From contig NC_012870.2 in assembly GCF_000003195.3 (NCBI RefSeq), positions 23,862,501 to 23,926,500 of the forward strand: a stretch of 64,000 bases of DNA, read 5' to 3'. The notes under the pieces were generated by a model. It saw only the letters and a list, made by a program, of their open reading frames with translations, did no database searches and had not been told where the DNA came from. This stretch comes from Sorghum bicolor (taxonomy: Eukaryota; Streptophyta; Magnoliopsida; Poales; Poaceae). Made by a program: the position numbers and the translations under genes. Below are positions 21,879 through 38,261 of the stretch, one piece after another (position 1 is the first letter of the stretch; the number at the start of each line of letters is the position of its first letter).

Positions 21879-24025
21879 ATGCACTGCTTCCGGTTCGCGA
21901 GCTGGGAGCGGGAGGCCGACGAGCGGCGCGGGGCGGCGGCGGCGACGACGACGACGACGGGCCGTTCCCTGTCCGCGCGGTCCAACAGCAGCACGACGTC
22001 GACGGACCGCGACGTGCGGCGGTCGGCGTCCGAGTGCTCCCTGAACGCGTCGGAGCTCAGCAGCGCGGGCTCCCTGGGCCGGTGCCGGCAGCTGTCGCTG
22101 TCGTCGCAGCGGCCGGCCAACGCGCTGCGCGTCTTCAACTTCCAGGAGCTCAAGTCGGCCACCCGCGGGTTCAGCCGCGCGCTCATGCTCGGCGAGGGCG
22201 GCTTCGGCTGCGTCTACCGGGGCACCATCCGGAGCGCGCTGGAGCCGCGCCGGAGCCTGGACGTCGCCATCAAGCAGCTCGGCCGCAAGGGCCTGCAGGG
22301 CCACAAGGAGTGGATGACGGAGGTGAACGTGCTCGGGGTGGTGGACCACGCCAACCTCGTCAAGCTCATCGGCTACTGCGCCGAGGACGACGAGCGGGGG
22401 ATGCAGCTGCTGCTCGTCTACGAGTTCATGCCCAACGGCAGCCTCGCGGACCATCTCTCCTCCAGGTCGCCGCGGCCGGCGTCGTGGTCGATGAGGCTCA
22501 GGGTGGCGCTTGACACAGCTCGAGGCTTGAAGTATCTCCATGAAGAATCCGAAGTCAAGGTACGCTTCATTCACCTCTGACCTCTCCGTCCAGATGGAGA
22601 TGGCCGTCGTGTTCTGAATCTCTGACGTTCTTGTTCTTCGGACTGCAACTGCTAGATTTGATTTCCCCTGTTCCGTACCTTGAATTCAGAAGAAACGTTG
22701 CATTATTTAAACTTCTGTATTAGTACATTGTTATCTAACACAGCCTGTGTCATTAAATTTATGTTTGCAGATAATATTTCGTGACCTGAAGCCTTCGAAC
22801 ATTCTTCTCGACGACAACTGGAACGCAAAACTGTCAGATTTTGGCTTGGCAAGATTAGGACCTCAAGAAGGAAGCCATGTCTCCACAGCGGTACGCAACA
22901 AACAATCTTATCTTCTTCGCACAATGTACAGAGTTTGACGAGCCATTGTTCTTAGTAGCTTCTGGCACATTGATCTCAAAGACGGCTTCTCACGTTCCTC
23001 CTGGTTCCTGGAACCAAGTAGCCAACCAAAGAGCGGTTAGAACACAGAATCATTCTACCATTCTGGTCCGGTCAAGCAATTGGTGCACGTGCCCGAAAAT
23101 CTTTCAAATATTGGTGGCCTCGTGCCCGTGGAAACAAGGGGCTGACCATATTTACTACTAGTACTATCTTCTACGCAAGCAAATCAAAGTAGAAAAGTAG
23201 CACAAATGCAACCAGGCACTTTCGGTTATTTTGCACGCTACTTACCGAAAATCACCTGACCTAACCTTTCTGGTCAGTTACAACCAGCTAGCTTTCTGGG
23301 AGCTTTCCAGTTCTCAACACCTCTACTTTTTTTTCTAGAACACGGACTTCACATGTATTTCATTAAGAAGACCTTTACCACACTGATTCTAAAATTCTGC
23401 ATCAATAGTACTGTATATGCAAACATATTTATAACCCGTAAATATCAACCTCTGTTCAAAGCGTCAAGTTATTGAAATTCTAGCATTGTATATCAAACAG
23501 GTGGTGGGGACAATTGGATATGCAGCTCCTGAATACATCCACACGGGACGCCTCAGCACCAAGAATGACATATGGAGTTTCGGCGTCGTGCTCCTTGAGC
23601 TTCTTACAGGCCGGCGACCTCTGGACCGGAACAGGCCAAGAGGCGAGCAAAATCTCGTGGACTGGATGAAGCCCTACTCTTCCGGCGCCAAGAAGCTCGA
23701 GACTGTAATTGATCCAAGGCTTCAAGGGAACTACAGCATAAAATCAGCTGCCCAGCTTGCGTCAGTGGCAAATAAGTGCCTGGTGCGCCATGCCAGGTAC
23801 CGTCCCAAGATGAGTGAGGTACTGGAGATGGTGCAGAAGATCGTCGAGAGCAGTGAAATTGGAACACCGGAGCATCCCCTGATCAGCAATTCAAAGGAAT
23901 TAGTGAGTGGTGAAAAGAAACGGAAAGGCCTTGACTTGAAAACAAGGATTGCAGATATTAAAGCTAGGGAGGGGAGATGGTTTGCATGGCAAGGGTGCAC
24001 GCCTAAGCTTGTGAGAACACAATGA
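21879..24025 (+). CDS. Receptor-like cytoplasmic kinase, RLCK-VII / PBL19-PCRK1 type
   Basis: Three exons (21879-22559, 22771-22890, 23501-24025) with GT-AG borders in phase 0 encode 441 aa. The Ser-rich N-terminal tail begins MHCFRF: it lacks Gly2 but has Cys3, so palmitoylation rather than myristoylation could attach it to the plasma membrane. The kinase domain has a Gly loop [11 protein letters not shown] (105-115), the VAIK lysine (132), FRDLKPSN in place of HRD (catalytic Asp 232), DFG (250-252) and [10 protein letters not shown]. Family members (Arabidopsis PCRK1/PBL19) relay signals from pattern-recognition receptors; that role is inferred from class. Exon 1 is very GC-rich, as usual for grass first exons. 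It has no ectodomain or transmembrane segment. The start was chosen because upstream in-frame sequence is leader-like and MHCF resembles the family start. Confidence 0.93.
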
Positions 24026-24979
24026 TTCAGATCATCTTGCATAGTTAGTAGCAAAAGCAGCAAGTGACTTAAAAGGTCACCTGGAGTTTTCTTTTGGCAA
24101 ACAAGTCACAGAGCATGACAATTGTAAACAACGGTTTGGTGCAGCCCGTGGAGGTCACCACTAAATAATGGATAGGTTCACATTTTCTGGGATAACAAAT
24201 AGGCTGATAGGTAATCTTCTCCACAAACTCGGAGGTTCCATGGTTTTTATTAAGCTCAAGCAGTCAATTTTTTTTTCGTGTAGAAGGCTTATTGTACAGT
24301 TTACTTGGTTTTATGGAGTGACTTTTGAGATGCATGATGTGGTTTTATGGAGTGACTTTTGAGATGCATGATGTGCCAAATAAGAGTATTGTAGTGCCAT
24401 TGCTGCCCAAGTTTACAGGTGTTGCATTTTATTACCTGCCTGCAGAAATTCCATTACTTTATATTACGTACAGGTGATATTATGCATAAAAAGAGAGGGA
24501 GTGTATGTACCAAAGCGATGTAAAGCAGAAATTGCTTATGCACTTCAGCACTTCCATATAAATTGCCAGAGCATGCTCCTGGACTCGTGGCAGATTGCAA
24601 AATTGCTCCATACATAGTTGACTTGGACAATGCTTCAGTAGACAACTGAGCAACAAATACAGATTCACTCTGAGAAAATGATCAGACTGCTTCATGGAAT
24701 TCTTGAGAGAGCCACAGGTGCAAACAGTCTAGCGTGTACGGAGCAACACGCTAGCAGGCCTGGAGGTAGGGGCAGCTAGCGTGTTGCTTCGATGTATAGT
24801 GTCAGAAGTGGCATTGTGCATGGTTGCTTTGACGAGCTGCTTAATGGACTAAATGGCTGGCAGATAAGCTCAAGCAAATAGACAAAAACAATGTCAGATA
24901 ATTTTTTGAGATGAGCGTCCTAGCACTGACAATTCATCAGATTGAGTCGATTTATTCATCCTCCAGCAGCTCCTAGTTA
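24026..24979. other. 3' flank of kinase gene with a 34-bp tandem duplication
   Basis: A 34-bp unit starting GGTTTTATGGAGTGAC is repeated exactly at 24307-24340 and 24341-24374. A small palindrome (AGCGTGT...ACACGCTAGC) lies near 24730-24785. No gene is recognised; the first few hundred bases are probably the 3' UTR. Confidence 0.6.
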
Positions 24980-25275
24980 GAGCATCCCAACCGTTTTGCA
25001 TAATTAGTTTGGCAAATGAGGGAGTTTGCCAAGTCTCAAAAAAATATGGCAAAGATGAAAAGAGACAATCTCCAATGGTTTTGCATTAATCACTTCACGC
25101 TAATTTCCCAATACCAAGTGTGAACAGGTTTGGCATATATGCCAATCCTTCCTCTCTTTTTGCCAAGTTAACAAAATTGCAAAGTCTAAATGCCAAACCG
25201 TTGGATAAGTGTTTTTAAGACTTTTTTGCAAATACATGAATGCAAAGCTTATTTGCAAGACGGTTGGGGATGCTC
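24980..25275. mobile_element. Tourist-like MITE, TSD TTA
   Basis: Termini GAGCATCCCAACCGTTTTGC and GCAAGACGGTTGGGGATGCTC are flanked by TTA on both sides (24977-24979, 25276-25278). At 296 bp and non-coding, it shares its GAGCATC terminus with the element at 51561-51835. Confidence 0.92.
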
Positions 25276-25578
25276 TTAGTACTCCGCTAATCACGGATCA
25301 CGTACGTACTAACAGATACTCGTCCCCATCAAAAAAGAAAGATTCGTGATTGCAATACAATGACAACAATCATTAATAAAATGTCATGGCCCAGAAAATG
25401 TCATGGAGAATATGGCATGAAAGAAATAATCAAAAGCCGAGAGGGCATTCTCAGCGACATCCAAATGTACGGAAAATAAATATCATTTCATGACATCCGT
25501 GTCTAAAGTATGATCAGTTTTAAACAGACGACTGACGAGACTGATATTGAACAACCCAGAACCAACCCAACAGGACAC

Positions 25579-30285
<4,707 letters not shown>

Positions 30286-30417
30286 GTTGCGGCGGCGACG
30301 ACGGCGGCGGCGGAGGTAGGTTTCGGGTTGTTGGCCGGGGGTTGGCGTTAATTGCAGCAGCACCGGCGCGGCGAGGATGCGAGATGCGGAGGACTCGAGG
30401 AGGGGGGATTAGCTTTC

Positions 30418-30427
30418 CTTTATAGCT
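30418..30427 (-). promoter_or_regulatory. TATA box of CDC48
   Basis: The minus strand reads GCTATAAAGG about 130 bp upstream of the CDC48 start codon. This predicts a 5' UTR of roughly 100 nt. No other TATA-like match lies in this short GC-rich interval. Confidence 0.7.
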
Positions 30428-30524
30428 TCTTTCTTGCAGCGGGGGTTTGGGACTCGGACGGCCGCGTCACCGGATACGTCACTGACTCGCGGGACCTGGG
30501 ACGGTGCACGGCCCACATGGCAGC

Positions 30525-30547
30525 GAACGTTCTGGAGTCTTCTGGAG
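30525..30547 (-). promoter_or_regulatory. Heat-shock element array (five contiguous units)
   Basis: On the plus strand the bases read GAA-cg-TTC-tg-GAG-tc-TTC-tg-GAG: five inverted 5-bp units in perfect register, the HSF trimer binding pattern. It lies about 100 bp upstream of the CDC48 TATA box. A bZIP-type TACGTCA core lies about 50 bp further upstream of the array in the plus-strand left direction (about 30473-30479). Heat inducibility of this gene is inferred. Confidence 0.75.
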
Positions 30548-32100
30548 GTAGGACTCAAAGCGGAGTCGTCTTGTATGGGCCGTCCCGACGTGTGGGGACC
30601 ATCTGGAAGTGACACAGATAGGGGACCACGTTCATCGTGTTAATCGTGCTCGTCGCGTGAGGGGTTGGAGAAGCGGAAGGAGAGGAAGGAAGTTTGGTAT
30701 ATCGTTTGATTCTTGTTTATGGCCTTGTTTAGTTGACCCGAAATCCAAAAAGTTTTCAAGATTTCCCGTCACATCGAATCTTGCGGCACATGCATGAAGC
30801 ATTAAATATAGACGAAAATAAAAACTAATTACACAGTTTGTCTGTAAATCGCGAGACGAATCTTTTGATCCTAGTTAGTTCATAATTGGATAATATTTGT
30901 TAAATAAAAACGAAAGTGATAAAGTAGCGAAATCCGAAATTTTTTCGGAACTAAACAAGGCCTATGGGGAAAAACAAATCCGAGGACAGTGGAGTAGGAA
31001 ATGAGAATTGGAATCGAAAATTCTCTCGATGCTGTAATCTCATTAGCCCACTCGAGTCGGTCTCCCAAATCTATTAGCTATTCAATGATATTTTTCTATC
31101 ACAATAAATTAGGGAATAATATTTCTATAATTTTTTAGTCAAAGGATCTCAAGTCCTTTTGTTTTCTCTAACTTTCTTCTATGCTGAAGCGTGTACACAA
31201 GTGTGTTTGTTTGAAGACTCTAATTTCAGGTCCTTTTGTTTCCTGATGAATCTATTACACGTATAATGGACTACACGACGGGATTTATGGTATTAAAGGG
31301 GTGTTTGAGACTACTCCGCTCATATTTTTACAACTCGATTCCACCAATTTCATCATAAAGCAGCTTCACTGTGGAGTTTATAGAACAAATGATACTGTTT
31401 AGCACATAGCATAACTCTAGCTTTATGAATAAATTGTTTCCCTGTAGATGGTCTATTATACCCCTAATTTATGTTTGTTTATTCAAAATACTACTGATCA
31501 CATGCGTTAGCGTTTACTATTATTCATCTAGGGGTTTCTTCTTTTATTTTCTTGTTAGAAATAAAAAATTGAACAATTACAAAAGGGATAAGAATGTTGA
31601 CCGTACTAGCCACTCAAGGCCCAAAGGCCAAATAGCTAGTCCAGCCAACGACCTCACCTTTTATCCTTTGCTGGAACATGCACGGGAGAGGAAAGCCAAG
31701 TCGCCGCCATCGGATGTAGGGCAGAGGGACGTCGGTGACCAGTAAGTGGTAAGGTGGATAATTATTCTTATAACTCTATATAAGAGTACAAAAATTTAAA
31801 AACTAAAGTGTACCTTGAGATGCTTCAAAAAAAAACATAGAGTTGACCTCTGACACCATATTTTTTATGAGACAGAATTCTTGCAGCTAAAATTATTTGT
31901 TGAATATAATGTGAGCTTTTAGCCCATATTCTATTTAACGATTAATTCAAGGACCTATAATAAATGTTATAAACGGTTTAATACCGAATTGATTGTTGAC
32001 CATGTGTTAACTCAACTTAAATAGGCAGTCTTTGATAGCTCCTATAGAGAAGTTGAGGAAAGGAAATAGGTTGCCACACGCGCGCGCCGCCACCGCCGCC
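30548..32100. other. Intergenic region, one MITE, no gene
   Basis: Apart from the MITE at 30721-30962 I see no coding sequence or other repeat of note. Open frames are short and without recognisable domains. Confidence 0.55.
30721..30962. mobile_element. MITE, GGCCTTGTTTAG family, 3-bp TSD TAT
   Basis: Termini GGCCTTGTTTAGTTG and GAACTAAACAAGGCC are flanked by TAT on both sides (30718-30720 and 30963-30965). The interior is the best-preserved family copy in the window. Confidence 0.92.
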
Positions 32101-32636
32101 GAGCCGTGACGCGCGCAAGTACGTTTTGCGCGATGAATAAGGAAAGAGAGGAGAATCGAGATCTGACCGTTGTTATTGATTGCAATTAAATTAGATGTTT
32201 CCTCTCTGGCCTATATATTCATTTCCAGTATCATTCTTTCCCTCTACGAGACACAACACATCAGTCCTCTTCTTTCATCAATATTCATTTCCAGTATCAT
32301 TCTTTCCCTCTACGAGACACAACACATCAGTCCTCTTCTTTCATCTCTGCGAGATCGGCTACTTCCTACTACATCGTCTTCTTCTTGGTGAACGTTCGCG
32401 AGAGCCGTGACGCGCGCAAGTACGTTTTGCGCGATGAATAAGGAAAGAGAGGAGAATCGAGATCTGACCGTTGTTATTGATTGCAATTAAATTAGATGTT
32501 TCCTCTCTGGCCTATATATTCATTTCCAGTATCATTCTTTCCCTCTACGAGACACAACACATCAGTCCTCTTCTTTCATCTCTGCGAGATCGGCTACTTC
32601 CTACTACATCGTCTTCTTCTTGGTGAACGTTCGCGA
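32101..32636. repeat. Tandem duplication, possible copia LTR/leader
   Basis: A unit starting GAGCCGTGACGCGCGCAAGT occurs at 32101 and again at 32402. The first copy (301 bp) also has an internal 66-bp duplication of the ATTCATTTCCAGTATCATTC segment. Each unit has a TATA-like CCTATATATTC. Its position just before a copia gag fragment suggests a duplicated LTR U3-R or leader, but no PBS was found. Confidence 0.75.
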
Positions 32637-32979
32637 GACTGCACTGCGAACATCTTCCAGCAACGACTGTGATCTGCTACTTCAAGCAACGTACTACGTC
32701 GACTAGTGCGAATAGAGCTGCCAGTGCCTTCGGCACTGGTCCCTCCTCTGGGTACAAATCTAAACGATTGTATTTTATTTTCAATATGTCTACAGTATTT
32801 GCAAATTGCAATGTTTATCTCTAATCTGAGTAGCGATAAAATTAAACATGCACATATATGCCACCACTTTCTTATGTGTATTTTTTCTGGATTAAATCAA
32901 ATATTAAAATGTCTAAATTTCTAACAATCTAACAATCCAAAAACCTGATATTAGGTATTTTTCTGTTAATGGTTTTATT

Positions 32980-34260
32980 GCTGCGTTAAACCAGATAATT
33001 TTGATGGTTCAAACTATAAGCGGTGGCACGCGAGAATGATACTGTGGTTGACTGCTATGAGTTGCTATCACGCCGCAGAGGGGAAGCCAGAACAATTTAC
33101 TCCTGAGGAGGAACAAAAGTTTCTGGCAGCCGATAACCTCTTCAGAGGTGCCATGATAAGTGCACTCGATAAATAGTATGTCGATAAATATCATTTGCAC
33201 CACTGCTAAGGAATTATGGGATGCGCTTGAGGCCAAGTTCGGGTTTCTGATGCTGGTAATGAGTTGTACCTCATGGAACAGCTGTTTGATTACAAAATGG
33301 TGGATAACCGTTCTGTGATTGAACAAGCACATGAGATACAGGCACTAGCAAAGGAACTAACAATTCTCTTGTGTGTTGCCTGAAAAGTTTGTGGCCCGTG
33401 GTATAATCGCTAAGCTGCCACCTACTTGGAAAGATTTTGCTACTTCTCTAAAATATCAGAGGAAAGAGTTTGGTCTTGCCGAACTCATGAGAACTCTTGA
33501 TGTTGAGGAGAAGACGAGAGCAAAAGACACACATGGAAAAGACGTTGAGTCTTCTAGTGCTAATGTGGTGCAGAAGAAAAAGCAATATACATTCTGTAAC
33601 AAGAAAGAACAAGCAAGAGAACAAGCAAGGGACAAATCCGAAGCCAAAGCAAGCAACAAATTTTAAGAAGAAAAAGCAGAAGGGGGCTGCTTTGTTTGTG
33701 GTAGTGATGATCATTGGGCAAGTTCTTGCCCAGACCGTAGATTCAAGTGAGAATAGAAAATATCAGTGAACATAGTTGTTAGCGAGGCTGAAGGAGGACA
33801 TCTGGGTATGGTAATAATTACCCACTATTTTTTTAGTGTGTCATTCACCTGAGTGGTGGATGGATACTGGGACTAGTGTACATGTATGTGCTGATATCTC
33901 TTTGTTTTCTTCTTATCAGGAAGGCAACACTGGAGCCTTATTGATGGGGAATAGCTCTCATGCACGTGTTCTTGGTGTTGGTACGGTCATTCTGAAGTTC
34001 ACTTCGAGAAAGACGGTGCTGATGAAGAACGTGCAGCATGTCCCCTCCATAAAAAAGAATCTAGTTAGCGGCTCACAACTTTTCAGAGATAGCTACAAAA
34101 TTATCTTTGAAGCCAATAAAGTTATACTTTCTAAGCTTGGAATTTTTATTGGTAAAGGTTATGACTGCGGAGGCTTGTTCCGCTTATTCATACTTGATGT
34201 GTGTAATAAAGTTGTGAACCATACTATAATTTTGAATGAGTCGAATATTCGGCATTCATG
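32980..34260 (+). pseudogene. Ty1/copia gag-protease fragment
   Basis: The gag portion starts near PDNFDGSNYKRWHARM, in a frame broken by stops around 33177 and by frameshifts. It resumes at 33373 (LPEKFVARGIIAKLPPTWK) and runs to a zinc knuckle CFVCGSDDHWASSCPD (CX2CX4HX4C) near 33688-33735. From 33836 an aspartic-protease segment appears with the WWMDTGTSVHV active-site motif and VQHVPSIKKNLVSGSQL. Integrase, reverse transcriptase and RNase H are absent. The fragment stops where the hAT-like sequence at 34364 begins, so it is a truncated relic. Confidence 0.82.
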
Positions 34261-34363
34261 ATTTTGTCATGTTAATTTTGGTTGTTTAATGCGGCTAGCA
34301 AATATGAATTTAATCTTGAAATTTAATTTAGTCAGAGGTTCTAAGTGTCATGTGTGTAGAGAT

Positions 34364-34790
34364 GGCAACGGGTACGTACCCGACGGGTAGTGGCCACCCG
34401 TACCCGCACCGCGAAGTCTAAATTTTACCCGTCGGGTTACCCGTACCCGCACACGGGTAGGAAAATAATTCCATACCCGCACCCGCGGGTAATTTCTACC
34501 CGACGGGTAACCCGCACCCGCTGGTATACCTGAGAATTACATATAAATATCATATATTTACACAAAGAAAATCATACTAAACCTCCAACAAGTTACAAAC
34601 TAATATTCATATGACAACATCAAATTCATATACATATATATTAGAAGAGTTTAGTTGGATTTAGACCAAATTCATGTGCTATATAGGCTAAAATGACAAG
34701 GATGGCTAGTTATTTTGATGGGTATTTTTTACCTGCGGGTAGGCGGGTATGGGTAGTACACACCCACACCCGTACCTAGAACTTGAAGGT
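34364..34790. mobile_element. hAT-like non-autonomous fragment with GGGTA repeats
   Basis: It begins AGATGGCAACGGGTACGTAC and has many ACCCGTACCCGCA and CGGGTA units at both ends around an AT-rich core. The GATGGCAACGGGT terminus is common in plant hAT-type non-autonomous elements (from memory). The right end fuses directly to a TNP2 pseudogene and no target duplication is visible. Confidence 0.5.
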
Positions 34791-36655
34791 CTAGACGAGA
34801 ATTCAAATTGTCCTTGGACTTTTCAGTGCTTCCTAGGAGTGTGTTAATTAAGCTTTCACTCACATTTTTTCCTATATGCACGACATCAAGATTATGTCGC
34901 AACATCAAATCTTTCCAATATGGAAGTTTGAACCAAATAGATCTCCTTTTAAAAATGACTAAGGGATCCCCTTCCTGGCGTATTTTTCTTGCTGGTTTCT
35001 TCCTAGATGGATCCTTGCCAAAATCTATACTAAGATCCTTGGTGTAGTCCAAAACTTGCTACCCAGAAAGTGGTGTAGGTGCTGGCCTAAACTCAGTTTT
35101 ACCACCAAATTTATCCACATCAAACCTAAATGGATGGTTTTCATGCAAGAATCTACGATGATCCATATAGATAGTCTTGTTGCCATTACCAAGTCTAAGT
35201 GAACATGTAAATTGGTGGCACTCAGGACATCCTGCTTCACCAGATGTGGTAGACCCAGACACATTACCTAACCCTAGGAAATCTAAAATAGTCCACAACA
35301 CTGCGGCCCTCAACATGAAGAACTCACCCGTTGAAGCATCATAGGTTCTAACTCCATTTTCAAATATATCTAACAAATCATAAATAAGTGGCTGTAAAAA
35401 GACATCCATATCACTACCCGGGGCACGTTCACCAGGAATGAGTGTAGAAACTAGAAAGGATGAAATTTGATGGCTTCATGCACATAGAAGGTGGGAAATT
35501 GAGTGGAATACAAATACCAGGCCAAACACTATAGATAGCATTGTTCATTCTAAATGGATTAAACCCATCTGTGGCAAATGCTAGACAGATATTTTGACTA
35601 TCTGTAGAAAATTCTAGATGCCTCTCATCAAAGTCCTGCCATAGAGGTGAATCTGCAGGATGCCTTAGCAGACCATCCTTTTTGCAGTCTTCATCATGCC
35701 ATCTTGTCAGACTTGCTGTTTTAGAGGACAAAAATAACCTTTGGAGTAACTTCTTTATAGGAAAGTAGCGGAGAACCTTCTTAGGAACCTTGTACATATG
35801 TCTACCATCAAGGCTCTTCCTATTTGATTTCCATCGAGAAACCTCACATTTCGAACACTTATCTAAATCCACATACTCTTTCCAGTAGAGAACACAATCA
35901 TTTTCACAAGCATGGATACTTTTGTAACCAACTCCAATGGTTTTCACTAATTTTTTAGCTTCATGGAAGTTTCTAGGTAGATTTGGACCCCCCAGGGAAT
36001 GCATCATTAAGTAGATCCAGTAGTAGGTTAATAGATCTATCAGTCCATCCTCCTAGGAGTTTGATGTGGAGCAACCTAATTAGGAACCTTAGTTGTGTAT
36101 ATTTCTTGCAATTTGGGAAAAGCTCTTTGCTATTTTCTTCTACCAACTTTTGAAGGGCATTTAGCTCGGGACAAGTCTCCAAAGTTGAACTATTGTCTTC
36201 AAAATCTCCTCTATCATCTAGACCGACAACTAAGTCTCTAAGCAAATCAGATATTTCATCATCCTCACTAGAATCCTCTATGACATCAGCAGAATCCTCT
36301 ATGGCCTCAGCAGCGGCATCATAATTCTCATGATTCACAAAAGAGGTAGCTTCTCCATGTAAGTTCCATGTTTTATACCCTTCTAGAAATCCATCACATA
36401 TCAAGTGCTCACAGACTTCACTTGCTTCTTTCCAAAATGAGTTTACACACTTTCTACACGGGCATAATATCTTGTTGCCCACTGCAGAATTACTAAAAGC
36501 AAAGGCTAAGAAACTATTCACTCCTTGCAAATATGTTTGGTGTGCCTATGTGAAATTTTTAGGTTATATACCATTTCACATGTATATAGATCTTTCAATA
36601 TTTGTTAAGTTATTGGTTTTTACCTAGCATTATCATCAATCCATGATTTATCCAT
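34790..36655 (-). pseudogene. TNP2 transposase pseudogene of CACTA 2
   Basis: Reading down the minus strand, the first exon encodes DKSWIDD. After an intron come LQGVNSFLAFAFSN, the cysteine motif CPCRKCVN, HACENDCVLYWKEYVDLDKC, LLRHPADSPLW, AFATDGFNPF and WFKLPYWKDLMLRHNLDVVH. The pieces lie in three frames (shifts near 36000 and 35420) with an in-frame TAG near 35057. The sequence ends at about 34790, before the DUF4218 and DUF4216 regions, where the hAT-like fragment begins. It is clearly TNP2 but cannot be functional. Confidence 0.9.
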
Positions 36656-37890
36656 GTTCAACCTTCACACAAGTCAGCAAGCAGATTTTAGTAGGAAATA
36701 AAAAACATATCAAAGCACATAAATGGTCACATACTTCCTCAACATGAAAAAAGAGAGCAACACAGCTAGGTAAACAAACACCTACCAATGCAAACAAGTA
36801 GAGCTCCTGCACGTTCAAATGGCTTCCCAAGGTGTCCAACTACGCCTGGAACAGCTGCAATTAAAATATGGTAAGCAAAAATTTAATACATTGAAAGAAG
36901 AGGCTAGAAATTGAGTAGAAGCCTAGCAATTCATCAAACAGGAAATGGTCACACAGGTTCAGTACAGTGGTAGGTTGTATCTAATCTGTAGTCAGCTCTG
37001 TCGGTGTAAAAATCTGTTTTATCACACAGATTCAGAACATGAATCGAATCATCATGGGAAAGCATAAACGATCGGATCAGGTATTCCATAGTGGTACTTA
37101 TAATGAAGCAATTCCATATCATGATTCAGCTAACTCGTGTGCAGTACCAATGCTTTACAATTTCTGAATAAATTAATCTATTGTTTTATAGGACACATGG
37201 TTGATCACCTCCTTTTCATAGGGATTCATGAAAATAATAGGCGTCATATGGAAATACCAACATAATATTGTTTACTTGACTGAAAACAAAACTAATCTGC
37301 AGACACCACTCATTCACATGTTTAGGTGGTGGTTGCTTTCTGGAATAGGTTGACAACCACCATGAAAAAAACTACTAGCTAACAGAGTTTGTACTACACA
37401 AAAGCTTAATGACTGTTATATGGTTACTAGTCATATTACTCGAGACATCAGGATATTATCTGATTAGCTGCAATCATTCGTTAGGGCAGAATAATTTAGG
37501 CTACATATGTGCTACTACAAGTATTGCCATAAGCAAAGTGATCTATCAACTAAACCATGAAACTAATAGGTAACATATTTCTCTTATTCTGGTTCACCTT
37601 TTTAATTATTGTAGCTAATCCTTATCTGACTATTATTCTAATCACTATCTTGACCATTAGCATCTATATGTAGAATATACTGATCTTTTAGTACAATATA
37701 AAAGAATGTTGCCTTCTATTTTTGTTAGTTCCATCTATTCAGAAAAACAAGGACCACCTCCATGCTAACTTTCTGTGCTCGCATCCATGGAAGCTTGACA
37801 AGAGGGCCAATGGCTTGGGGGAGAGGATGGGAATAGGGAAGAGAACCAATACCAGATGCGTGGGCGGCGAGGGGTGGCACGGCGGCTGCG
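36656..37890. other. 5' region of CACTA 2, no gene
   Basis: AT-rich sequence upstream of the TNP2 relic. No domain or repeat was recognised; open frames are short. Confidence 0.5.
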
Positions 37891-37894
37891 ACGG

Positions 37895-38060
37895 ATGATG
37901 GTGGCGGCTCGGGCGGCAGGAGAGGGCCTTTAACTGGACGGCGAGGATGGCGGCTCCGGCAGCAGGAGAGAGCCTTCAACTGGATGGTGAGGATGGTGGC
38001 TCCGGCAGCGGGAGAGGTCCTTCAACTGGACGGCGAGGACGGCGGCTCCAGCGGTGGCCA
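37895..38060. repeat. GC-rich minisatellite (about 57-bp unit)
   Basis: Units containing GGCGGCTCCGGCAGCAGGAG and CCTTCAACTGGACGGCGAG are repeated three times with small changes. The open frames on both strands across it are repeat artefacts. It lies in the GC-rich subterminal part of CACTA 2. Confidence 0.8.
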
Positions 38061-38261
38061 CGACAATGGCGACGCGCCAGAGACGGTGGCCGTGGAAGGT
38101 GCCCTGGCTGGCCATGAGCGGTTGCGGGTTGAGGATGGAGCGCGCTCGGTCGTGTTGCGACGCGGAGGATGAGGATCGATGGGCGCTCTCGGTCGGCCGT
38201 GTCGTTGCAGCGCACGGCGGATGTGACCGTGTGTGTGTGGGCGGCTGAGGATGAGGATGGG

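Noticed and set aside
21623..22574. Long frames on both strands across kinase exon 1
   Set aside because: They are GC shadows of the real exon; the kinase motifs are only in the frame beginning at 21879.
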